The notes beneath the pieces were generated by a model. The model made no database searches. It was not told the origin of the DNA and saw only the letters and a program-made list of their open reading frames with translations. The translations under genes were made by a program, and so were the position numbers. Positions 1-10,234 of a stretch of DNA of 64,000 nucleotides are shown in pieces (the stretch's first letter is position 1; each line of letters opens with the position of its first letter). The stretch comes from Pocillopora verrucosa (lineage: Eukaryota > Cnidaria > Anthozoa > Scleractinia > Pocilloporidae), in assembly GCF_036669915.1 (NCBI RefSeq), contig NC_089313.1:13628940-13692939 (forward strand). The letters run 5' to 3'.

Positions 1-425
1 ACCTATTGTCTATTTTATGTCCAGTAAATCCATAGTAAAATTGAAACATCCTGTGTTTTTATTTTATAAAAGCAATAAACCACACTGGCTATCCTTACTA
101 TCCAAATATATCTTTCTAGCCTCTTGCTTATGAATTATAAACTTCTCTCCTGTTCTCCCAGCATCATGTGTAGATCATTACACTAGTAAACACAGTCAGA
201 TAGAAAGTGTGGTCTATTGCTAAAGTTAATGGCATCCATAAAAATATTGAACTCACATACGGATGATGAAAATATTAAATATATTGTACATATGCATGCA
301 ATCCGTTGATAGTATTCCTAATCCTTTGCAAACCTAGACTACACAACACCTTCATAATCATGAATTATTTCATATCCACTTTAACAAAATTGGGATTACA
401 TTGTAGTTCCTTGAATGAATGTTCT

Positions 426-2901
426 CTAATTATCTGAATGCTGTGTGCATGAACTAGCTGCTGCAAAGTGCAAAGTCACTGTTCCCTTTATTTCCTTTCC
501 ACATTGATAACAAAAATCTGTTTTGCAAGCCCAGCATTTGAGATGGTTATTGTTGTTGTTTTCTTTAAGACACTTCTGATGACAGCGGGGACACAATTTA
601 GTCCGAAGCTTTTTCTTGGGGTTTGCTTTCAAGTAACGTTCTATCAATACCTCTCCTTCTGTTGGTTCCCTGGGAGATAGGTAAGGATGTGGAATTTCTC
701 TGCCACAGTTTCCAAAATGATCATAACCACTGATTGCCTTTCCTGAGTAATGCATATAAATGTGAATCAATACCGATAACAAAAATCATGGCTTTCTTAA
801 CAAATTGTTTCAAGATGAGGTAGATCATCAGGGGAATAACCATTATTTACGTCACATTCTAAGATGTGTATTTCAACATCCATAGGTATCAATTGGACTT
901 TCAGTTCATAACATTGACTAGTATTCCCCAGTGAAACACACACAACTGTGGAGATACAAAGATGACCATCTCCAAACAAACTAAGTAATGCAAGTATGAC
1001 AACATGGAGGCCAAAAAAGGTATCCATAGACACCTTAAAAAAGGATCAGTGCCACAGATACAGTGTAAGTTGACAAAAGTTTCTCTGTTTCCCAAAAATC
1101 AGCTGAACAAACATTTTTCAAGGGGAAAAAAAAACTTATTTACTTTGGTATCTTGTGAACACTGGTTGACCTGCATTCAAGTTAATATCAGATGGTCATT
1201 CCTTTTTACTTTGTACTATACATGTACATTTTAAGCTTAACAACATGTATTGATCAAACAATCACTTGACAAAGATTTAAAAAAAAAAAACCAATACAAA
1301 TCATTTTACTTACCACATCTCCAGCAGAAGCTAGCACGACATTGTGAGCAATGCATCATGTCACAGCCTGAGATCCTCTCCACAGCCATGCGACACTTGG
1401 GACAGTACTGATAAGTTCCTTTTGCTTTCATCATGCGAATGAAAGATACATTACTCATTTCTCTCCTGTGTTCCTCTTTTTGTCTTCTTTTTCTCCTGAC
1501 AGCTGCATCTACTGTCTCTGTATTTTTCTTTTTTTGGGCTTTGTTGCTGCTTTTCTTTGATTTTTCTTCATCATCCATGTCAGAGTCCGACAATTCACTA
1601 AAACATGGTTTAGCAGGGTGCCATTGTTGGTGGCATTCAGTGCAAAATGCAAAGTAGCAATTTGCACAATGGGCAAGTCTGGAGGTTTCATCTTCATCAA
1701 TAACCACAGCCAGATTACATCGTGGGCAGTACACAATATCTCCCATGATGTCTAAGGTTTTGCTAAATAACAGTCTTTCCCATCGTTCAAGCTTCTCTGC
1801 ATCAAGTACTTCTCGAAGAATCTCTGGTGGAATCCTTGACTTGCAATCATGGTTTGGACACAAGAGATTGAGAACTGTTCCACCTTCAACATGTAATTCA
1901 CAATGTGCTTTCAGACATTCATTGCAGAAGTAGTGCTTGCATTCATCTAGATAGTGGAATTCTGTGCCACCTCTTTCATCAAAGCAAATTTCGCATGAGT
2001 GGGTTGTTTGTCGAAACTCTCGCTTTTGCATTTCAAAGTCATATTCAAAGATTGTTAGTAATGCAGTTTGCAAATTAGTACCAATTCTCCCCTTTTCTAT
2101 CAACTTGTCATCTCTATAGCCATTCTCAGTTGCATACATGTGTGTTTGCAATTTCGATTCGATCACTATCCTTTCGTCCTCCTTCAACACCAAGTGTGGC
2201 CCCAAACCCAGATGTTGATACCCATAATTCTGTAACCAGTCCGCCCAGGTGAAGACTATCGGCATGTTTGGCGTTTCTGTCCACAGATTCATCAACTTCT
2301 CTTGCAGAACTTGGATCTGATCTTTAGAGAGCCACAAGCAACTCAGGGAAACCTCGGGCTGGCATTCTGCGGGGTAGAGCCGAGGAAATGTACATGTTAG
2401 ACATATCGGGGTCAAGTGTAGGAGCTCAGCGGTCACACGCCAGTGTTGAAGCGACATGGACCTTGTAAAACCAGGTTTTCTGCGTCCAAGAAAAGCAGAG
2501 CCGCTCGGGGAAGACGAGTCGTTCCCAAGCCTACCTTCTTCCCCATCCACTGCACTCACTTCCGATCCGTTGATATGAGTTTCTGAATGACCTTCACTTT
2601 TGACCATAGCTTCACTTTCTTGGCTATTCTCGCCATGGCATCCGGATTCCATGTCCGAGTCACTTTCACTATTACAGGCTCTGACAGAACGTTCCTCAAC
2701 AGCTATTGGAATCAAAGCTTCGAAGTCAATTCTCTCGAATGGGATGTTGACACTGACCATCAGATTAAAGCAAATGCTTCCCTCTCCACCACCATTGCGG
2801 ATGATTTGGAGATCTTCTTGAAATATCGACTGAAGAACAGTGACTTCTTCCAGTTGTTCTTGGAGAATAGCTTCGTCAAGAACTTCCATACATTCAGCCA
2901 T
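426..2901 (-). CDS. RNF14: RNF14-like RBR E3 ubiquitin ligase, two coding exons
   Basis: Coding exons are 2901-1314 and 742-426. The intron (1313-743) has a GTAAGT donor and an AG acceptor, and joining restores the frame through a Gly codon, giving 634 aa. Domains: an RWD fold at about residues 8-235, interrupted by a roughly 70-residue Ser/acid-rich insert; RING1 from Cys303; an IBR at about 372-433; a basic linker; and RING2 at about 500-529. RING2 holds the SGC Cys (residue 513) that, by family knowledge, takes ubiquitin as a thioester. The exon 2 tail carries another zinc-binding module with CPRC, CWAC and CYQC pairs, absent from vertebrate RNF14 as I remember it. The start was set at the first in-frame ATG, at 2901; the frame is open upstream only to a TGA near 2959 and has no other ATG. 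The expected role is RBR-type ubiquitin transfer in cytosol or nucleus. The family call is firm; exact orthology is likely. Confidence 0.92.
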
Positions 2902-2950
2902 CTCGCCACGATCGATATCACCTCTGTCCTTTTGCAACAAAATCGTTTTT

Positions 2951-3052
2951 TTAACTCATACCAAAAGTTTTAAACTCTTGTGATGTAGAAGATCCAAACC
3001 TTCCAGACAAAATGCCAAACTTGCGTTGTTGTGGTGCAATAGGGTCCGCCAT
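2951..3052 (-). promoter_or_regulatory. 33-codon upstream ORF in RNF14-like leader
   Basis: An ATG at 3052-3050 in a good context (aaaacATGG) opens a 33-residue frame starting MADPIAPQQRKF and stopping at 2951, about 50 bases before the RNF14 start and in a different frame. If the transcript starts upstream of 3052, ribosomes would meet this ORF first, so it could lower translation of the ligase. Alternatively it is a first coding exon joined by splicing: a GTATGAG donor-like site lies just before its stop, but the nearest acceptor would leave a 38-base intron and the wrong frame. Inference only. Confidence 0.35.
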
Positions 3053-3858
3053 GTTTTGTTTTTGTTTCTCTGTAGATCTCAAAGGATGCCGGGATATACG
3101 ATGACAAGGTTAAATTTAGGAATAGGGACTTAGGACTTGGTCGACTTCGGAACAGAACAAGCTATTTGATTAGGGGAAAATTAAGATTTTTAGCATGGTT
3201 TTCGTTTTCTTGGTCGGAAATTTCTTTGAAATTTATGGGATATTCACAGTTTGGAATTAAAACTCAGAGGTTCGGTCACAAAGAGAAGACAAATCAAATT
3301 TAGAATACAAGTTATGATCACCGGAGCCTAAATGGGCTCCCGAACATGATACCTACATAGCCTTTACTGGTCTCGAAGGTTTTTTCGATAGTCTTACTCC
3401 TCACGATAATTTTTCCTTTCGCAAGTAAAGAAAAATGAAGCCAACACTCCGACGGAAGTGTGGTATTTAGAGCACTCCGACAGAAGTGTGGTACCTTTTT
3501 CTGTCGACTCAACCTGGGTTTTCATTTAATTCTGGGTTCAAACGGCAAGGTTATCGATATCGAAAAAATTTCCTTCCTATAGAAGTGATTTCTTTCATCC
3601 GCAATACAACGTATTTGATACCTCTGTTTATTCTAATTTACCTTTAATACTAAGTACCACGACTTCGTGCCGCTTTATTTGCTCAGGTGGAAATCCGACG
3701 TGGACTCTTAATTTGAAGAGTTATGCGGAAGGACTAAACCATATTCTACTCGTGATTGAGCACAGAGAATTATTTAATAGGACGAGATCTTCACATTTTA
3801 CTCTTTCAACAGTCCACATACACACCATCACTTTGTTGTTTCAATCACAATCATTATA
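3053..3858. other. Intergenic, no gene seen
   Basis: No convincing coding sequence. One small direct duplication is visible at about 3446-3495, where CACTCCGAC(A/G)GAAGTGTGGTA occurs twice. Confidence 0.5.
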
Positions 3859-4708
3859 CCGTAATGATTCGATTAAGCGCCCGGGGCGCTTATTTACTTT
3901 TGGTACCTCAAGGCAGGGCGCTTATTCGAGACAGGGCGCTTATTCGGGACAGGGCGCTTATATAAGTTTTTGAGAAACAACCAAATGGTTAAAGCATAAC
4001 TTTAATAAATATTAAAATAACTAACAATAACAGAAACTGTAACAGTAACAAATTGTTGAAAGTTCAGTTACTTTCAAAAGAATTCTTCATTTTATATACC
4101 GTAGCTGTAACAAGTATACATGTACGGTACGTTGAATGTTCGTGAGTTTATCTACCGTATTCGATGTCGATGACTTCAGTGTCACTTGCGTCAATTATCA
4201 AGCTATCTGTGCCGATGGTAATTTCCTTCCTTATATTCACATTTCTCAAAGCCCGCCATGAGAATAAAGTACAGGTCAAAGTGACTGGATCAAGAAGACT
4301 GGAAAACGGACTTGTTGTCCCCGGAGCGTTCCTAGCGAGAACAACCAGCAGAGCAATCGCCACAAAATTTGAAGAAGAGATTACTCGTTTGAAGGAATTA
4401 TGTTCTCACATGAACATAACAGTTGAGAAACTCAGACGAAGACCACTGTTTTTGTAATGCATTATTACGTACGGTATATCGGCTATTAAAAGAAGATGAA
4501 CCACGTTTGATACGTATTCTGAAGGCGCTGTAATATTAGAACAGGGGCGCTTATTAGAATAGGGGCGCTTATAAGAATGGGGGCGCTTATTAGAATGGGG
4601 GCGCTTATTGGAATAGGGGCGCTTATTAACAAAAACACATTTGAAGGGGAGCGCTTATTCGAAAGGGGGCGCTTATTGGAAGGAGGGCGCTAAATCGAAT
4701 CATTACGG
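3859..4708. mobile_element. 850-bp TIR element with GGGGCGCTTATT subrepeats
   Basis: The ends are 24-bp inverted repeats (3859-3882 and 4685-4708, outer sequence CCGTAATGATTCGATT) differing at one base, and each is flanked by TA, consistent with a TA target-site duplication. Inside both ends are arrays of a roughly 17-20-bp unit with the core GGGCGCTTATT: four cores at 3884-3960 and about seven at 4550-4680, all in the same orientation. The centre holds one short ORF and no recognisable transposase, so this looks like a non-autonomous DNA transposon. The superfamily is not assigned. Confidence 0.8.
4164..4457 (+). CDS. 97-aa ORF inside the TIR element, unrecognised
   Basis: This is an ATG-initiated frame between the two subrepeat arrays. 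It begins with a hydrophobic stretch (IIKLSVPMVISFLIFTFLKA) that could be a membrane segment or signal anchor, followed by a mixed-charge part with a helical look (KFEEEITRLKELCSHMN) and a basic end. No family is recognised. An overlapping 71-codon frame runs on the other strand. It may be a captured exon, a relic of the element's own gene, or chance. Confidence 0.2.
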   Translation: MSMTSVSLASIIKLSVPMVISFLIFTFLKARHENKVQVKVTGSRRLENGLVVPGAFLARTTSRAIATKFEEEITRLKELCSHMNITVEKLRRRPLFL

Positions 4709-7700
4709 TAGTTCACTAACTAAACTTCAGTTAAAAACCGAGGCCGGCTGGAAATGAGGCACTTTATGAAAAGTCCCACGTCAATGATTTATGGCCCACT
4801 CAGTTTCTATCTGCGCGCTGCCATTATTATTGTTTTGAGACTGAGGAGAGTTCATCGAAAGGGTCTGAGACTTCCGAATGAATCAATTAGATAACAGCCC
4901 CGCTAGGATGTGTGTAAACAATTTCTCATGCTGAGCTTTTAAACGTAATCATATGGTAAAAAGTAACGTTAACTTTCCAGTAACGTGAGCTTCCGTCCTC
5001 CGATGATCTTCAAGTCTCACGACACACTCAAGCATAGATTTTCTATCAATTTACTTGAGAATACGATGAGACTTATGCACTAAAAAACGTCTACAGGGGT
5101 GAGTTTAATTCAGAAAATTAATTGAATAGCCTTTAGTATCGGATAGATCTCTTGAATTACTTATATTTGATGAGGGTTATTAATGATCCATGAGGAAATT
5201 GTCCTTTGCGTGGAAGTCTTGGCTATTAAATTTGAATAGAACACTTAAGTTTACCTAAGAATAATCATTACGACAACGGAAAAACAAAGATCCATCAGTA
5301 AATGACAACTTGCAAGTAGAAAAAATATTTTCCCCACTGTTATGGCTCAACAGGGAACGGACACTATCGAAGATATACCGATTTACTTGAAATTTTTCCG
5401 GTAAAGATCATGTTCTCATCTACCGATAAAATTCATGGTACATACAACCTTTAAGTGTTACAGTTGTTAGAAAATAGCCGATGATGCAAATTAAACCCGC
5501 GTAATGTTTATACACTAAGAACGATCAAAGCTGTCATAACTGTGTGCTTTGCAGCTGCAGTCAACAATTCAAGCTGTCACCATGCGTCATTGAAAAAACG
5601 CAATGCAGTCGATCACTTAAATGCCCGATATCTTTAGACTGATGTCTTCCGTCACAGCAAGGAAAGCTTCCATTCTCACCTATGATGTCAAGATTTACAA
5701 TTAACACGATCACGTCCAAAGTTTGGTTTCCCGTTTGCCAACCTACCAAAGAGACGGCTGCCATATTTGAGACAATAAATGATGACATCAAAGCTTGCTG
5801 AGTACAAAGTGCGCCCGTCTCGGCTGGATAGCAAGTAAATACAGTTTTATAATGGCCTTGGGTGTTAAGTGAATGACGCTCTGTGAAAGCCAAACAAATT
5901 CTGATTCAGTTTTGACAACGCATAGGGAGTGTATGTGCATGGTTTGGTCTTCCTTTATTGGATGTCTAACTAGTGGAGATATCCACAATCTTCATTTGAT
6001 TCAAAATAGCAACTACTTAACAAACAAAAGCTACCAGAAAGTGGTTCCACATATGCGGAAAACGTGGGGTGTTCGGATTGTCTGGGAGATATATTTCAAA
6101 GACGAGAAGGTAAACCAAGCATACACTTTATAGAACAAAGTTTATTTCCTTTCGGCCATGTGTTGTTAGTTTTTCCTGAATTATGTATGAAGAACAAGGG
6201 CCAAATTTATTGCAGAATGATATTACATCAGTTGAAATCTTTTGATTGCTCATCAACGGGACCCGTTGTCATTAGATGTGAAGTTTCAAATCTGTGTGTG
6301 CACTCTTAGCCCAACAGCTTTAAAGATCTTTACCTCCAAACTATGAAGTTGAAAAATTCTATATGCATGTGTAACCGGTTGATTCCTGAATAATTTTTCA
6401 TCAAACAACAGATGGTTAATTCGCACGCATTGTATTAAAGATAGTTATGGCTTTGTGTTTCCCATTGTAACTAGAGTTGTTCAAATGTGCATTATTTGAC
6501 AATGCAATGACAATATATGAAACAGCGAAAAGAAATTAATGAAATAGAAAGGATGCAATTATATAATTTTCTTCCCTTGATTGTCTCGTGCTTAATATTT
6601 CGAAGTATGGAGAGAGACAGTTCTTTCGATGGTAAATTTAACGTAGTTTTTCTCACATTTGATTATTTTCATCTCATATTTTTTTATCATCAAACTGGTA
6701 CAGAACTCAGTTAAATTAAACTTTTCGTCGAATTTGGCGAAATTCGATTTTCAAATTGTTTTTCGTCGCTGCGGAACGTATCTTTTGCGAGTTAACGAAT
6801 TTTACATTTTAAAAGCTGTGTGAAATTCTTTTTTGTGTGTGAGCGGAAGGGTAACGTGATAATTCTTTTGATCATTAAGGAAAACATTGAAGCTCTAACA
6901 TTTCAGTACCATGAATTAATTTTAGAAATTAGCATCAGTTGATTAAAAGGCAAGATATACAGTCGTACTGAACACCCATTTCCGTTGTTATTTATAGTTC
7001 TTGGTAATCTTCTCTTGCTGTTATCGTGCTGTGGAAGATTTAATTGATAAACTGAGCCAAACTGTATATTCTTAGCAGCGACTAATTCTTGTCGTGTAGC
7101 TTGAGGAAAATATGAGCCTAGATGAATTTAAACTTTTGTTTCAAGTTTTCAAAAAGGAAACATCTTTACTGTGTCAATGTCCCTTCTTTAATTATATATA
7201 ACGCAGTTGCGTGTGTCCGTCAGAATTACACTAACCATTTTGTTTAAGACTTCCTGTTTTCTATTAGTTTTTATCTCGTTGCTTATGTCGCTATAAGTAG
7301 CTATGCAAAGCATTATTTAATGTTTTGACAGTCTCATTGTAGCCTGGTTGGTTGGGACATTACAAAGGGATCGAATAATTGGAATCAGGATTTAAAAATT
7401 GTCTCTAACGTATATTTAAGTCCCCAGCAACGACAGAGGCGCTAAAGCTAAGATTAAAACCTGAATTAGAGTTATTTCAATCAGGTTTGTATTACACGAT
7501 AATCAAAGTAAACAAATAGTTAAATTCATTTTCCGTATTTCTTGCAGACTGAGTAATTTTGAGAGTTAAATCCTTTATCAAGGATCAGTTGTAATTTGCA
7601 ATGTTTTCATCTTTCGGTTTGTATTTGAGTAGCTCTCCATAAAATAATTTCAAATACATTGTACCAAAGAAAATGCTTGAAATGAGGGTTTTGTTACTAT

Positions 7701-9274
7701 AGCATAAGGTTTTTATTAATGTACCTGGAATAGTATTGAAAATGAAGCTACCTTGAAAGAATTAACCGTACAAAAGTTATTAACAGAAGGAATTTTGGAA
7801 ATACATTGCTCTTAGCAAACAAAGAGCGCGGACTTTGATCTCTTACAGATTTATCCCGCCGAGCCGAATTTTTTCTTTCTTTTCATTTCATAAACTTTTG
7901 TCGTGTTTTACTTGTAATTATTCAATGTGTCTTATGGTCAAATTTAGTATGTGGCATCGCTCCATTTTTTCATTTAATCTTAAATAATTAAAAAACAGAG
8001 ACTAATAAAATGAAGATGGCCATTGTCGGCTTGACATGCTATTGCCAAAAAGCATTACCCCGGCTCCAGTCGCATTTTCTCAATGTAAACGTTTGGCAGA
8101 AGCAGGTATAATGATAAAAAACGCTCACTACAGAGACGAATATACAGAGAAACCCATGAAGTCTCGTGAAGGCGCTGGGAGCCAAAGATGTAATTTCTAA
8201 TGCTGATTTGGTCCTAGTAAGAAATCAGATTCCAAACGACATATATGTGGACAAACTTTCTACCTTCTTTGTAATAGTATTTAAGCAAGATCTACCACTA
8301 GAGGATAATCCTAATTTTTAGATTAGGAAGATTCCGATAATCTTATTTTTTTCTCATCCCCGGCGTAATTACCTATGATTTTTAACTTGACATAATTGTT
8401 CCTAATTCATTTGCAGGCGATTCACCTGCCTCTTTTCTCAACGTTTAGTTTATGGGAAACACAGAGTTGTGCTGATTTTCTTCGTATGAAAAACGTTTGC
8501 TGAAGACAAAGAAATGGCTAGGTATACCGAGTAAAACTGTTGATCTTAAACAACGCTATCTCAACTTGGAATACAGACAAGTTAAGTGAAAGGAATGATT
8601 TTAACGACCAACCCTTCTGTCGGCAATAAGGCCCGGCGGGATGTCAAGGAACATAACAGGAAGTTTCATAATACCAAATAAAGGATTGAAATACATTGTA
8701 CTGCGCAAATGTTTATAACTATCCTTCAAACCGCGTGGCTTTGATCATTTGCGCTCCTGTGGTTAATTCGAATTTTGGTGAGTGAATTTCTGTACTCCGA
8801 CAACTTCAAACTGTTTCCTGCTGCGACACAGCTTTTGTGTGAAAATTGTAATTTAAGGAGGATTGTTCCATAGTTAAAATTGAAATAATACGTTTATCAG
8901 TGTCTCGTTGACGTTTGACGGCATCTGAAAACCCCAAGTGATCAGAAATATCAGACGTTTGCTTTCAGCTTGCAGTGTTTGGATGATCGAACTACGGATT
9001 TCGCAGGTGAATGAAGGTAATTAAGAAAACAAGAAAACTGACAAAGTGCTACACAACTGAATCGTCAACGATTCCTCACGCCAAATAACCCAACGCAAGC
9101 GGTGAAAACGCATTTAATTCGTGAAGTGAGGGAACAACTTTTTCTACTGGTTGATCTGACTCATTGATCTGCCTTACAGAATCATCACACAATTCAAGAT
9201 ATTTATTACTCTCGATCAGTTTACAACAGCTGCCGAGACCTACAAAGAGTCTACATTGTATGAGGTAACAAACA
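4709..9274. other. 4.5 kb intergenic, no gene seen
   Basis: AT-rich DNA with only short open frames and no recognisable domain, RNA gene or tandem repeat. The longest frame (110 codons, minus, 5893-5561) has no motif I can name. The last few hundred bases form the 5' flank of the plus-strand GPCR gene. Confidence 0.5.
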
Positions 9275-10234
9275 ATGTTTTTTGAAGGTTACTGGTTTCA
9301 CACAAATCTCACAAGCATGTTATTTTACGTGGTCATTTCGTTATGTACAATCTTTGGTAACGTGCTCGTTTGCACGGCGTTCATAAAGGACCCGTATCGT
9401 CAGCTACGAACACTGCAAAATTATTACATCGTAAGCTTGGGGATTTCCGATCTTTTAATGGGGATAGCCGCCGAAACTGTGCTCATTGGTACTTATTGGA
9501 ACGACAGCGAACCGGTGTTTCTCGCTCATTATCTCTTCGCTATCATTTCGGGAGTATCCTCTTTGTTGAACATGGCTGCACTGTCCATCCATCGTTACTT
9601 CTGCGTCAAAAGGCCCTTGAATTTCCAAGAGGTGATGTCGCGTCGACGGATTTTAGTTTCCATAGCGATAATATGGACTTACGCAGCCCATTTCTCAGTT
9701 CTGCCGCTATTGGGTTGGGTGAATTCCTATTTCCAGATTTATTTGTATGGATTGGGCTGTTTTTTACCAAGTGTGGTTGTTTTCTTGGCTTACGGCGGGA
9801 TTTTTAAATCAATTCGCGCACATACGCAGACTCTCAAGCAGGGTCCTTCGATTGGGAATGCTGCGTTGAAAAACGCCGTTGCCAGAGAGAAATCCACGAC
9901 GAAGACGATGCTCATAGTTTTGGTGGTATTCTTTTCGTTCTGGTTTCCATTCCTTCTCGTTGACTCAATTATGGTTCAATGTACCAAATGCAGAACGTTT
10001 GCGTTTCATGTTACGCGCGACGTTACGCTGACTTTAACGTACTTCAGTTCATGTGTGAATCCTCTTCTTTACGCATGGAGAGTCACGCAGTTCCGCAGGG
10101 CATTTGCTCGCTTGCTCAGGCTGCACAAAATTATGCTGAGGAGAAGCAACATGGTTTATCCAATAGCACTGGCGACGTTTAGATCGAAAACAGAAGCTGA
10201 TCGTGATAGATCTTTTTACACAAATGCATTGTAA
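9275..10234 (+). CDS. Intronless class A GPCR, MECA-like (319 aa)
   Basis: A seven-helix receptor in one exon, with an ATG in good context (aacaATG). Landmarks: an N11-L-T glycosylation site, GN at 28-29 (TM1), SDLLMG with Asp59 (TM2), HRY at 106-108 closing TM3, Trp134 (TM4), FWFP at 222-225 (TM6), and NPLLY at 262-266 (TM7). The usual disulfide Cys at the top of TM3 is absent, extracellular loop 2 is only a few residues, and loop 3 holds a CTKC pair (236-239). Short loop 2, no TM3 Cys and a Cys pair in loop 3 recall melanocortin and adenosine receptors (the MECA group). The DRY acid is replaced by His. It acts at the plasma membrane, presumably through G proteins; the ligand is unknown. It is diverged from its two neighbours but plainly of the same family. 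Confidence 0.9.
   Translation: MFFEGYWFHTNLTSMLFYVVISLCTIFGNVLVCTAFIKDPYRQLRTLQNYYIVSLGISDLLMGIAAETVLIGTYWNDSEPVFLAHYLFAIISGVSSLLNMAALSIHRYFCVKRPLNFQEVMSRRRILVSIAIIWTYAAHFSVLPLLGWVNSYFQIYLYGLGCFLPSVVVFLAYGGIFKSIRAHTQTLKQGPSIGNAALKNAVAREKSTTKTMLIVLVVFFSFWFPFLLVDSIMVQCTKCRTFAFHVTRDVTLTLTYFSSCVNPLLYAWRVTQFRRAFARLLRLHKIMLRRSNMVYPIALATFRSKTEADRDRSFYTNAL

Noticed and set aside
797-1234. Overlapping short frames on both strands
   Set aside because: They lie inside the RNF14-like intron (743-1313), whose splicing restores a conserved protein.
2587-2973. 128-codon plus-strand frame
   Set aside because: Lies antisense to RNF14 exon 1, whose protein is clearly conserved; no domain is seen in it.
4545-4690. 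CRISPR-like spacing of GGGCGCTTATT repeats
   Set aside because: Spacing is irregular, units are nearly head-to-tail without unique spacers, and the host is an animal; they are subrepeats of a transposable element.
5561-5893. 110-codon minus-strand frame
   Set aside because: Has a hydrophobic patch but no recognisable motif, no splice or gene context and no repeat partner.
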